Origin: Nitrospira lenta
Lineage (GTDB): Bacteria > Nitrospirota > Nitrospiria > Nitrospirales > Nitrospiraceae
Length of the DNA: 64,000 nucleotides
Direction of reading: 5' to 3'
Assembly (NCBI GenBank): GCA_945865525.1
Contig: CAMBDY010000005.1
Location: 35,586-99,585, forward strand
In this document: positions 25,696 through 33,854 of the stretch, piece by piece
How the letters are laid out: every line of letters starts with the position of its first letter
How positions within the stretch are numbered: the first letter of the stretch is position 1
Translations under genes and position numbers: made by a program
Notes under the pieces: model-generated
Seen by the model: the letters and a program-made list of their open reading frames with translations, nothing else
Database searches by the model: none
Told to the model about the DNA's origin: nothing

Positions 25696-25723
25696 AGTGT
25701 GTTCCTCCGCCTAAATGGGTAAC

Positions 25724-26530
25724 TTAGGATGTGGTCTCTTTGGTCCGCTTGGAAAACCGTTCCTTCAACCGCTTCCTAGCCTGTTCAGCCTGTTCGAACA
25801 TCTTGGCCTTGTCGTATACGTTGATCAAATTGTAGTAGGCCAGTGGCTCCTCGGGATTCTGCTCGACGGCATCTTCCATAACCTTGATGGCGAGGTCCAT
25901 CTTCTTGTGATTCATCGCCAGCTCCATCAGCTTGAAACTACCCTCCAGATGCTTCGGGTCCAATTCGAGCGTGCGAACGTAGCACTGGAAGGCCATGTCC
26001 ATAGTGTTGTAGTCCGAGACCTCGGGATTGTCGAGCTCCACATAGACACCAGCCAAATTATACCAAGCTATGGGATCCTCGGGTGTGATCTCCACAAGGC
26101 GCTCGTAATAATTCTTGGCTTCCATGAACCTCTTTTTTTCGGCATAGACCCGCCCGAGATTGAACAGCGCCAGAACATCGTGTGGGAAGACCTCGAGCGC
26201 ATGCTTAAACTCGGTTTCCGCTTCGTCCGCCATAGCCTTCGTCGCGTAGATCGTACCCAGATTCGAATAGTACATCGCCAGCGATCGATTCATTTCTACG
26301 CGGAGGCCCTCCGCCATCTCAATCGACTTCTTGACCTCGACAAGCGCATCGTCCATCCGGCCCTTGCTGAAATACAACTCGCCCAACCGGCAGCGGGCCT
26401 GAAAGTCGTCGGGCTCAACCGCCAAGAGTTTTTCGATCTCGGCAATTTCCTCCTCCGGATTCAACGGTTGATCGTCAGGATCGACGATGGCCTGGCTTTG
26501 TTCGGAAACAGAAGACGTTGGTTCATTCAT
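25724..26530 (-). CDS. TPR-repeat protein, 268 residues
   Basis: Cytoplasmic scaffold made almost entirely of tetratricopeptide repeats: about six, for example DFQARCRLGELYFSKGRMDD, VLALFNLGRVYAEKKRF and PIAWYNLAGVYVELDN. The N-terminal 25 residues are acidic and Ser/Gln-rich. There is no signal peptide. It lies between a polytopic membrane protein and tatA with gaps of 26 and 28 bases, so co-expression is likely. It could recruit the exported partners for assembly, but the target cannot be read from the sequence. Confidence 0.85.
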   Translation of the reverse strand: MNEPTSSVSEQSQAIVDPDDQPLNPEEEIAEIEKLLAVEPDDFQARCRLGELYFSKGRMDDALVEVKKSIEMAEGLRVEMNRSLAMYYSNLGTIYATKAMADEAETEFKHALEVFPHDVLALFNLGRVYAEKKRFMEAKNYYERLVEITPEDPIAWYNLAGVYVELDNPEVSDYNTMDMAFQCYVRTLELDPKHLEGSFKLMELAMNHKKMDLAIKVMEDAVEQNPEEPLAYYNLINVYDKAKMFEQAEQARKRLKERFSKRTKETTS

Positions 26531-26556
26531 ACAATTCCCTGTAGTGAAAAGGTTCG

Positions 26557-27672
26557 TTAGGCATGTCCGCTCGCCAATGAATCCGGCACGCCGATCGCCG
26601 GTACCGAATCAGCCGCGTCACGCCGATGCCGGTCCATGGTTAAGAGCATGAGGCCAAATACCACCATAAGTGTCAAATTCGAGACGATCAGCGTATAGCC
26701 CGCAATAAACATCAGTCCGATTCCATAGCCGGCCAGCCGCCCCATCGTTAGCAGCTTAATCACCGTATAGGCCCAGCACAACAAACCCGTCATGTAGAAC
26801 GCAAAGGGAAGGAAGAACGTGTAGCCCATGCCGAACTGAAAGATCCATCCGATGCCGGCTGCCGCACTACGAATGTTGTTGGCCATCCCCGGGTCATACT
26901 GCTTGAGTAGGTAATCCAGAAACAACATCATCGTAAAAATGGACCCGGCAGTCATCCAAAACCAGATGGCGCGACGGCGCTGCCGCTGATTGCGGGTCCG
27001 AAAGGAGACGCCACGCCCATACGCCCAAAACACCAGAATACTGGACAAGACCATCAAGGCTTCGCCCACGCGAATAGCCTCGTAGACCAACGGCGGCGCC
27101 ATCACGGTCCCGGTGAAGCTATAGATCGTGGACACGATCTGGTAATAGAACCAGCCCCCGATTCCTAGGAGATAGGTGAGCCCCATCGCCCGATGCGACC
27201 ATGCGGGATGGGTCGAAAGATACTCCGTCATCAGACAGGCTATCGCGATTAGAGCGACGAAGTTATAAATGGCTGCCCCCAACGTGGGCATGACAGTGGG
27301 AGGAATCAATAAAAATCCCCCCGTGAGAAGCAGTAGAAGCGCCACGGAGGGAACAATAATCCGGTTCGAGCCCACGAGCCCGCGCTCGGTCATTCGATTG
27401 ACGGCGGCCACGGCTAACGCGAGGAACAACAGAATCGCCACGGTATTGAGCGCCCACTGTCCAATCCCTGTCAGGGCCGTGAAGGTGGGAATAATCCACT
27501 CATGCTCCTGTGCCAGTTTGCTCAGATGCATGCCCAATCGCGACACGAGCCGATAGATGACCAACTCCAAAAAGGAGACGAGCAGAACAAGCTTGATTGT
27601 GTACTGGAACAACAACGATTGGTCGTTGATCCGTCCCGTCATCCGGTCAATCATGGAATGCGCGGCACTCAT
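26557..27672 (-). CDS. Polytopic membrane protein of unknown family
   Basis: 371 residues with about ten hydrophobic segments of helix length. I do not recognise the family. Short cytoplasmic-looking loops are Arg-rich (RTRNQRQRRR). Conserved-looking aromatic and charged residues lie inside helices (for example YLLGIGGWFYYQIV). No Cys motif, haem motif or transporter signature is present. The ATG at 27672 has an AAGGA site 9 bases upstream. It follows a B12-type radical SAM gene by 72 bases and precedes the TPR gene by 26. It could be the substrate transporter or membrane anchor of this gene cluster. Confidence 0.75.
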   Translation of the reverse strand: MSAAHSMIDRMTGRINDQSLLFQYTIKLVLLVSFLELVIYRLVSRLGMHLSKLAQEHEWIIPTFTALTGIGQWALNTVAILLFLALAVAAVNRMTERGLVGSNRIIVPSVALLLLLTGGFLLIPPTVMPTLGAAIYNFVALIAIACLMTEYLSTHPAWSHRAMGLTYLLGIGGWFYYQIVSTIYSFTGTVMAPPLVYEAIRVGEALMVLSSILVFWAYGRGVSFRTRNQRQRRRAIWFWMTAGSIFTMMLFLDYLLKQYDPGMANNIRSAAAGIGWIFQFGMGYTFFLPFAFYMTGLLCWAYTVIKLLTMGRLAGYGIGLMFIAGYTLIVSNLTLMVVFGLMLLTMDRHRRDAADSVPAIGVPDSLASGHA

Positions 27673-27744
27673 ACTATCGATCCTTATGGGAGGTGCGAAC
27701 TATGCTGTACCAAAACAGGGCCACCGTCGTGCAACGTCGGCGTA

Positions 27745-29526
27745 TCACGATCGCACCGGCTGCGGCACGTCTACTTCTTGAGCCTTGGCCCTCGCGATGT
27801 ACAGCAACCCATCCGCCATGGAATAGTTGAACGGCAGCTCGCACACAACCTCACTGACTTTTTCGTAGACATGCTGATAGAGGGCTTCTGATTCATTGGG
27901 CGTCATGCCTTCTGACACTTCATAGAAAAAGCCCAGACTCAAGTCCTCCGCCGACGGACGCATAATGCGCCGGATGCCGTAGCTACCGGGGTCACTCATG
28001 ATCGGCGCTTCTTTTTCCAAATCGAAAAGGCAGGGCTGACAGGAGAAGCCATAGGAGTTATGCAGCGACTCGTTCTCGACGATAAAATTCATCGTTTCAC
28101 GTGCTTCTTCTTCCTTCTCAGTTGGGAACCCCACGATGATGTAACAGTGGACGGCGATCCCCAGATCAACGCAGTCGGCGGCGATACGCCGCACCCACTC
28201 CTGCTTGATCCCCTTCTTCATGAAATCCATCACCCGCTGGTTGAAGGACTCTAAGCCAAAGACAATCTTGAGACAGCCAGCATCCCGCATCGAGGCTAGG
28301 AGTTCCCGCGTCAGGTGCTTCTCGAAGCGCATCTCGCAAGTCCACTGGATGTCCAGCTTCTTGTCGATGATCTGCTGGCACAACCGCTTGGTCGGCGAAA
28401 GGGCAAAACATTCGTCGGTAAAAAAGAATCGGCTAGCGCCGTAGCGCTGCTTGAGCCATTCGAGCTCCTCGATGGTACGCCCCGGTTCTTTCTGCCGGAA
28501 GTTCTGATGATCCAACGTAAGGGCGCAGAACGCGCAATCCTTGTAGTAACAGCCACGCGAAAACTGCACGGGCAAGACCGGCTCCGGCGACAAATACAGA
28601 CCCAGTGGAAAGCCATCGTAATTGGGCGCCGGCAACTGGTTGATATTTTCAGAGTAGAACGGCTGATTGACCGTGATCTTTCCGTTCTGGCGATAGATTA
28701 GGTTCGGGACTTTGCTGAAATCTTTCTTCCCGTCAAGCTGATGGACCAGTTCAAGCAGCGCCGTCTCGCCCTCGAAGACGATGATGTCGTCGGTCAGATC
28801 AAAAAGACTCGGACAGCGGCGCAGATTATCGACCAGCCTGGTGAAGATGCTGCCGCCGATAGTCAGATGGATGTGAGGCGCGACTTCCTTGATCAAGCGA
28901 CAGAGCGTTAGGCCTGGAATAATCTGCGAAGTTGCTGTAATCGACACACCGATTAAATCCGGCTGGCCCTCGATGATCGATTGCAGAAAGCGCTCGCGAA
29001 ACAGTTCGATGTAGGGATTCTGGGTTTCATCCCTGATGATCTTCATCAGGTCTTTGGACGAATAGATGGAGCAGTTCCCAAATTGATTGTCGACAACCGT
29101 CAGTCGGGTTGGAAAATAGAGCGCGGAGAGGACCTCGAGCCATTTGTCGATGAGGAAAAGGCTTTCTTTGTAGGACTCAAGATCGTAGAAGCCCTCCCCG
29201 CGGAGAGTCTCCTTGGCCGGCTCGATCCGGTCAATGAGATAGGGGAAGCGGTCCAGCGACTCGACGATGCGCGCCAAATGCTCAGCGCTTCCAGGTCCCA
29301 TATCGCCGGTGCGGCTCTGCTCGAGCGCCCGCTGCTTATCGACTAATTTCTGATAGAGTTCGGCCCCGTAGGTCTGGGTGACCACTCCGTCTAAGAGTTC
29401 GATGCCGAGATCGCGCTGGGAGACGTTGTTGACACCGCCTTGCACCAAAAACCCCGTCAAGGAGGGAAGACTCAGGTAGGGCTGTGACGGATGCCAGGTT
29501 GGAGGAAAAAGTAGTGAGACTTTCAT
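27745..29526 (-). CDS. B12-binding-domain radical SAM protein
   Basis: 593 residues: an N-terminal cobalamin-binding-like Rossmann region (opening KVSLLFPPTWHPSQPYLSLP; later DLIGVSITATSQIIPGL and LTIGGSIFTRL), then a radical SAM core and a C-terminal extension of about 150 residues. The cluster-binding cysteines read SRGCYYKDCAFC, that is C-x4-C-x2-C instead of the usual C-x3-C-x2-C. The member may methylate or rearrange a small molecule, lipid or peptide; the substrate is unknown. It heads the long minus-strand train behind a candidate promoter. No lipid, hopanoid or RiPP precursor gene is adjacent to indicate the substrate. Confidence 0.85.
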   Translation of the reverse strand: MKVSLLFPPTWHPSQPYLSLPSLTGFLVQGGVNNVSQRDLGIELLDGVVTQTYGAELYQKLVDKQRALEQSRTGDMGPGSAEHLARIVESLDRFPYLIDRIEPAKETLRGEGFYDLESYKESLFLIDKWLEVLSALYFPTRLTVVDNQFGNCSIYSSKDLMKIIRDETQNPYIELFRERFLQSIIEGQPDLIGVSITATSQIIPGLTLCRLIKEVAPHIHLTIGGSIFTRLVDNLRRCPSLFDLTDDIIVFEGETALLELVHQLDGKKDFSKVPNLIYRQNGKITVNQPFYSENINQLPAPNYDGFPLGLYLSPEPVLPVQFSRGCYYKDCAFCALTLDHQNFRQKEPGRTIEELEWLKQRYGASRFFFTDECFALSPTKRLCQQIIDKKLDIQWTCEMRFEKHLTRELLASMRDAGCLKIVFGLESFNQRVMDFMKKGIKQEWVRRIAADCVDLGIAVHCYIIVGFPTEKEEEARETMNFIVENESLHNSYGFSCQPCLFDLEKEAPIMSDPGSYGIRRIMRPSAEDLSLGFFYEVSEGMTPNESEALYQHVYEKVSEVVCELPFNYSMADGLLYIARAKAQEVDVPQPVRS

Positions 29527-29585
29527 GATGAATCACTCCACCCTAGGTGAAAATTATGGCGTTACCTCAGGAAAGTATACACATT

Positions 29586-29615
29586 TTTATACACTCCGCT
29601 ATTGCCTAAATGCAA
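29586..29615 (-). promoter_or_regulatory. Candidate sigma-70 promoter for the radical SAM operon
   Basis: TTGCAT (29610-29615) and TATAAA (29586-29591) on the minus strand have an 18-base spacer, about 60 bases before the start codon. A direct repeat (TATACACA ... TATACAC, about 29576-29592) overlaps the -10 region and could be an operator. Confidence 0.45.
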
Positions 29616-29699
29616 CCATGGGAGCTGGCCCCCTGCCTTGCCACGAGCGAAATATGTAAACGACTATCAGTGATCTCGCCTACCGCAGAAAAAGAGAAC

Positions 29700-29730
29700 G
29701 CCCCAGCCCGGCCTGATGCCGGACTGGGGC
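29700..29730 (-). terminator. Terminator hairpin downstream of the nxrC-like gene
   Basis: Stem GCCCCAG-C-CCGGC paired with GCCGG-A-CTGGGGC (one mismatch) and a 5-base loop CTGAT. On the minus strand it is followed by GTTCTCTTTTTC. On the plus strand TTTCTT follows, so it may work in both directions. Confidence 0.7.
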
Positions 29731-29755
29731 TTTCTTGCTCACGATCACTTTTGCC

Positions 29756-29781
29756 CTAGCGAGACGAAATCGTCTCGCTAG
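29756..29781. repeat. Perfect 12-bp inverted repeat just after the nxrC-like stop
   Basis: CTAGCGAGACGA and TCGTCTCGCTAG are separated by two bases, 14 bases beyond the stop codon. No T-run follows. With the GC-rich terminator 26 bases further on it makes a double hairpin at the 3' end of the torD-nxrC transcript, possibly protecting the mRNA. Confidence 0.6.
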
Positions 29782-29795
29782 CGACCGATTTCCCC

Positions 29796-30749
29796 TTACT
29801 GCAACTTCAGGGTAAACCAGGTAGAAAGAGCCTTCATGCCGTTACGTTCAACGTTGTTACCATCCCAAACCGCGAAGGCAACTGGCACGGTCGCGCCCTG
29901 ACTAAACTGGGTATCGTTGGCATCACCGGTTTGTAATGCGCGCTTCACCACTATGCGCCAGGTTGGACCGCTATACCCGCCGCCCTTGAGGGAGCCGGCT
30001 GGCTCCCACACGCCGTTTCCGTAGACATCCTGGTGCGCTTGCGTGGTCAGGGTGCTGAAGCCATTGGCGTTCAGATCCTCAACCGAGCTCACGCGTAACG
30101 TCGGGTCAGACATAATGTTGCCGGACCAGATACCAGTATTGAAAGGCCCAAGGCTGCGACCAATCCGGTCTGGATAGGTCACGCCGCCCGCCGGCTCTTC
30201 AAAATAGTAGTCCCAAAAAATGCCAGGATATTGATCGTCCACATCCCACATACCGGCGCTATCCTTACCGAGATCCTTCTGCCACTCTGCGTTCCACCGC
30301 CAGATGTTGGTGGTGCCGCCGGACTGGCCCATGCACTGAAAGGGGGGCGCGCCAGCTGTATTGACCGGGAACATGATCGCCGCTTGATCCCGGAAGTCCT
30401 GGGGACCAATGGTCGTATCGTTCTTAGTCTGATCCTGCCACTCTAACCGCACACCAATCTCTTTGCCGTTCGACAGGGCTTTCACGAACACCGACTTCAC
30501 CGAAAAGTTCGGGTGCATCGGAGTAGTGATCAGCTGCCCGCTCAACGGCACGATAACCCCTGGCACGCTCTCCCAGATTGGGTTCGCGCCGTCCATGGGG
30601 ACCGCTCCCTTGATAGCCTTCGCCGGAATTGTAACCGGCTGGCTAACAGCTAACGGCACCTGCCCGATCGTCAGCATCACGCCAACGATCAATGCAGAGA
30701 GAAGAATGCCAAACACCACACGCTTATTGTGTGTCTGTAAAGCGCTCAT
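29796..30749 (-). CDS. nxrC: NxrC-like haem-b subunit (nitrite oxidoreductase gamma candidate)
   Basis: Exported subunit of the type II DMSO-reductase family that would carry electrons from the iron-sulfur beta subunit to a periplasmic acceptor through one haem b. Signal peptide at about 1-37 (hydrophobic core, then AVSQP). Predicted axial ligands: Met140 (in QCMGQS) and Lys306 (in RNGMKAL). The length of 317 residues fits the group. A GAGGAG site lies 9 bases before the ATG. It follows the TorD-type chaperone by 89 bases. The catalytic alpha and beta subunits are not in the window, so this is a candidate gamma subunit encoded apart from them. Confidence 0.85.
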   Translation of the reverse strand: MSALQTHNKRVVFGILLSALIVGVMLTIGQVPLAVSQPVTIPAKAIKGAVPMDGANPIWESVPGVIVPLSGQLITTPMHPNFSVKSVFVKALSNGKEIGVRLEWQDQTKNDTTIGPQDFRDQAAIMFPVNTAGAPPFQCMGQSGGTTNIWRWNAEWQKDLGKDSAGMWDVDDQYPGIFWDYYFEEPAGGVTYPDRIGRSLGPFNTGIWSGNIMSDPTLRVSSVEDLNANGFSTLTTQAHQDVYGNGVWEPAGSLKGGGYSGPTWRIVVKRALQTGDANDTQFSQGATVPVAFAVWDGNNVERNGMKALSTWFTLKLQ

Positions 30750-30838
30750 AAACTTACGCTCCTCTCGATTAAAAATTAAAACACGTCACTCAAGAACACT
30801 GACAACAACTATCACAAACCTGCCCACGGACCTGATGG

Positions 30839-31810
30839 CTAGGCGGTTCCGACCGGCCCCCCATCGTCCGTATCCTTCCCTTGATCTTTTTTATCCAAAA
30901 ATGATTCGGCCCCGACTTCGTCCAACAACAAGCTGAGCTCGTTACCCTGGTCTTGCGCGCCACACTCATAGGTCTGGCCTTCCGGCGAATTAAACGTCGC
31001 CGGGCGATAATCGGTTTCTGCGTAGGACTCCGGTTTGACGCCCAAGAAAGTAACTTCGAAGTCCATCCATTCCGCCATCAAGTCCGCCATGTGCCTGTAC
31101 AAACCTGAGTCGGCTTTCTTACTCAGCATCAGGCAGAATAGCGGCACCCATCGTCCAATGTGATCTTTGACGAACTTTTTCTGGGCATCGAAGACGATCT
31201 GCGTCTTGTCCGCGCCGTCGTGGCAGCGCGAATAGGATTCTTTGTAGGCCATGAAATGCATAAACTCGAACTCGACGCTCAAATGGTCGAGCCGTTCATG
31301 GATATCTTTGGACAACTCGACCCCAAACGCCCGATAGAATCCGGCGATATCGCCCATGACTTGCGATTGGGCAAAGACGTGATCGTTCCCAAACAGGGTT
31401 TCATAGGGTGGGCAATCGAGGGTGATCACATTGCTGAACACACGGCGATGCTCGGTCTGGAGATTGCTGAGCTGCCAATTGACACACTCAGACGCCACTA
31501 TTTTTTCGATCTGATCGAACTGTTGACGTAGTAACAGGAGCTTTTGCTTCGCGCGTTCGCCACCGATCCCATCGAGCGCTAGGCCCAGGGCATCGATCGC
31601 AGCCCGCCCGTCCTCAACAAATTCTCCGCATTGCAAATAATCAAGAAATTCCTCGTCCTCGGGGTAAAGGAGGCTCCACGAAGCAAGTAAATAGATTTTG
31701 CTGCGATTGAGGGCACGTTCGACTGCAGGTGAATCTTTAATGGTAGGGGGCGTTGCGAGAACCGCAACTCCTGCTGGAGAATTCGTTTGCACCGGCTGCT
31801 TACTCGTCAT
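30839..31810 (-). CDS. TorD/DmsD-type molybdoenzyme chaperone
   Basis: Cytoplasmic assembly factor that holds the molybdenum-enzyme apo-protein until its cofactor is inserted. 323 residues. The all-helical TorD core carries the diagnostic stretch VEFEFMHFMAYKE (E-x-EF-x-H-x(5)-E pattern) around residue 185, plus an upstream Y-x(2)-LFGND segment. The N-terminal 35 and C-terminal 60 residues are low-complexity extensions, the latter acidic. A GAGGAG ribosome site lies 9 bases before the ATG, behind a near-consensus promoter. Pairing with an NxrC-like gene points to nitrite oxidoreductase as the client (inference). Confidence 0.88.
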   Translation of the reverse strand: MTSKQPVQTNSPAGVAVLATPPTIKDSPAVERALNRSKIYLLASWSLLYPEDEEFLDYLQCGEFVEDGRAAIDALGLALDGIGGERAKQKLLLLRQQFDQIEKIVASECVNWQLSNLQTEHRRVFSNVITLDCPPYETLFGNDHVFAQSQVMGDIAGFYRAFGVELSKDIHERLDHLSVEFEFMHFMAYKESYSRCHDGADKTQIVFDAQKKFVKDHIGRWVPLFCLMLSKKADSGLYRHMADLMAEWMDFEVTFLGVKPESYAETDYRPATFNSPEGQTYECGAQDQGNELSLLLDEVGAESFLDKKDQGKDTDDGGPVGTA

Positions 31811-31886
31811 GCGAATCAGCTCCTCGGTTTCCCGACTGGCTATATCCGGACATCACCGACAACTTGTTTTTTGGCCCAGTAGGCGA

Positions 31887-31916
31887 ATGATAGGTAATAT
31901 GTTTAGTGGTTGTCAA
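31887..31916 (-). promoter_or_regulatory. Strong sigma-70 promoter for torD-nxrC
   Basis: Perfect TTGACA (31911-31916) and TATCAT (31887-31892) on the minus strand with an 18-base spacer, about 75 bases before the torD start codon. It is one of the best promoters in the window. The rest of the 220-base gap is AT-rich with nothing else identified. Confidence 0.75.
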
Positions 31917-32031
31917 GCCTCAAACTTGTACGCTTAAATTGACCCTCTAACGCAATGATTTTCTAAGCTTTCAATCCCACGCGCGACTTCTTTCTCGTTT
32001 TTCCTCTTGCCTTTGCACACGTTTTTGACGC

Positions 32032-32631
32032 TCACGAAAACGACTGTGCCAACAATCTAAACGGCGTCACACGAATCGCTACCTGGTCGTTGACAGTCTG
32101 ACAGACCTGCTCGCATAGACCACACCCAACACAACGTTCAGTCATCACACCCATTCGCTGCGTATTAAAGTCCATCGATAAGGCATCCGTAGGACATTTA
32201 GAGGCGCAGGCATGGCATCCCTGTCCCGCCGTACAGATGCGATGGGAAACAACGGCTAGGCCCATTCGCACCTGATCGAGGCTCCCAACGGGAAACAAGG
32301 CTTCCGTCGCGCAGGCTGCAATGCAAGGCACGTCCTCGCAAAGATAGCATGGCATCTGGTCCGCAAAAATCACAGGAGTCCCATCCTGCTGGTGGAACGT
32401 GATGGAGCCGTGAGGGCACACCTTGGCGCAGTCCCCGCACTTCGTACACCGCTCTAAAAATAGCGTCTCATCAACCGCCCCGGGAGGACGCAGCCAATCC
32501 GTCCGTACCCGTGGAGCCAATTGCTCTGGCACAACGTCTTGTTGTTTGGAAAATTCCTGAGCGGTCTTGGCAACGGAGACGACCGAGTCCTTCAGGAAAT
32601 CACGCCGGCCATATGAGGGATCGTTTGCCAC
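32032..32631 (-). CDS. Four-cluster ferredoxin (NapF/NapG-like)
   Basis: Iron-sulfur electron-transfer protein with cysteine sets for four [4Fe-4S] clusters: CTKCGDCAKVCP, CYLCEDVPCIAACA, CTAGQGCHACASKCP and CVGCGLCEQVC. Near the N-terminus is a twin-arginine-like motif (GRRDFLKD) as in NapG, but the following hydrophobic stretch is weak, so export is uncertain. GTG 32631 is preferred, with a TAAGG site 8 bases upstream; ATG 32655 overlapping the upstream gene is the alternative. It is co-transcribed with the unknown protein upstream. It may pass electrons during molybdoenzyme maturation or quinol oxidation. Confidence 0.85.
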   Translation of the reverse strand: MANDPSYGRRDFLKDSVVSVAKTAQEFSKQQDVVPEQLAPRVRTDWLRPPGAVDETLFLERCTKCGDCAKVCPHGSITFHQQDGTPVIFADQMPCYLCEDVPCIAACATEALFPVGSLDQVRMGLAVVSHRICTAGQGCHACASKCPTDALSMDFNTQRMGVMTERCVGCGLCEQVCQTVNDQVAIRVTPFRLLAQSFS

Positions 32632-32641
32632 AAGAGCGACC

Positions 32642-33640
32642 TTACATGACGCCATCGGCACGCAATTTATACACCTCGACGCAACGGTCGCAGGCCCCAA
32701 ACTCGATATCCCAGCCCGGGTGATTCTCTCGCATAAAATCAAGTACGTACGACTCGATCGTATTGCCCATGTCTTCGACCCACGAATAGGTCGGGAATCG
32801 ACAGAGGGGGCACGGGAACCCCGGCATCAACATCACTTTGTTTTCTGTTTCCGGAACTTCACCGCCCTCGACATCCACCGCACGATCCATCACGCGCAAG
32901 GTATCTGAGGCCATTTCGATCAATTCTGAGTGGGTGAAGAAACTCGTCTGCCACAGCCCCTCGAACACCGACTTTAATTGCGGCGCAGGAATTTTGCGAT
33001 ACCAGGAGCGAAACTCTTTGAATCGGTCTTCCTTCCGCAACATCGGCTCTTTGCCAGCAGCCGTCAGACGGCTGTCCACGGTGAGACTCCATAAAATTCG
33101 ATAGCGATGGAGAATAAGGGTTTCTTCGCCGGGATTCTGTCCAACCTTGGTATCGGGGTCATAGCCAAAGACCGGGTCCAGCATGTCCGAGATATGCAGC
33201 AACTCATGGCGACAATACCGCGTGAGCGCGGGATCGTAAAACCGACGCGGAATGAGCTTGATCCCGACGCCTCTCAATCCTTTTTCTTCGAACTCCCGAG
33301 CCAGCTCGTGCTCGACAGAGCCCCATTTCCTGAGAATGTCGACGCCTTCCTGATCTTCCTTCAGCACGCCCTTGACCAAGATGATTCCGATCCGTTCTTT
33401 CAGCAAGGGATATTCGTTGAACGCATCCCGAATAATGTCGGAAAATCCCCAGGTTCCGAACATGTACTGATACAGCTTTTTAAACTCGCTCTCCCGATCG
33501 TCGAGCGTAAACTTCTCATAGATCGGATCGGCCAGCTCGTGAAATTCTTTATAATAGGTCGGATCGCCTTCGCGCTCCGTCTTTTCGACGAACGAGTCGA
33601 TGACTTCTTGCAACAATGCTGGCTGAAAACGCAGTTCCAT
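32642..33640 (-). CDS. Unknown protein with HELLH-type and Cys4 metal sites
   Basis: 332 residues; no family recognised. Two likely metal sites are visible: CRHELLHISD in the middle, resembling a metallo-hydrolase HExxH motif, and a C-terminal pair of Cys-x2-Cys motifs (CPLC, then CDRC about 40 residues later). It is otherwise helical and charged, with no signal peptide. The frame runs to 33673, but an AAGGA site 7 bases before ATG 33640 supports the shorter form. A strong promoter lies upstream. The stop lies 10 bases before the preferred ferredoxin start, so translational coupling is likely. It could be a maturation factor for the neighbouring redox proteins. Confidence 0.75.
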   Translation of the reverse strand: MELRFQPALLQEVIDSFVEKTEREGDPTYYKEFHELADPIYEKFTLDDRESEFKKLYQYMFGTWGFSDIIRDAFNEYPLLKERIGIILVKGVLKEDQEGVDILRKWGSVEHELAREFEEKGLRGVGIKLIPRRFYDPALTRYCRHELLHISDMLDPVFGYDPDTKVGQNPGEETLILHRYRILWSLTVDSRLTAAGKEPMLRKEDRFKEFRSWYRKIPAPQLKSVFEGLWQTSFFTHSELIEMASDTLRVMDRAVDVEGGEVPETENKVMLMPGFPCPLCRFPTYSWVEDMGNTIESYVLDFMRENHPGWDIEFGACDRCVEVYKLRADGVM

Positions 33641-33769
33641 AATAGTCCTTGGTCGTCCAATCTGAACTGACACAACCGGCGCACCCCCGTTGGAGGATGC
33701 ACGCTAGCTCTCATCGCGGCTTGACTTGATGGCAGGGCTTCTCTTACGATCACCGCAAGCCGGCGGCAA

Positions 33770-33799
33770 ATTATACTGGCCCAAATTGCTGATTTGCAA
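33770..33799 (-). promoter_or_regulatory. Strong sigma-70 promoter for the HELLH protein-ferredoxin operon
   Basis: TTGCAA (33794-33799) and consensus TATAAT (33770-33775) on the minus strand with an 18-base spacer. The predicted leader of about 120 bases contains an imperfect hairpin (GCATCCTCC/GGGGGTGC, near 33678-33700), leaving room for post-transcriptional control. Confidence 0.7.
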
Positions 33800-33854
33800 T
33801 CAAGTCGGCCGCTGTGGGCCCCCCATCTTACTCCGACCGTAAGGACGATGCACC

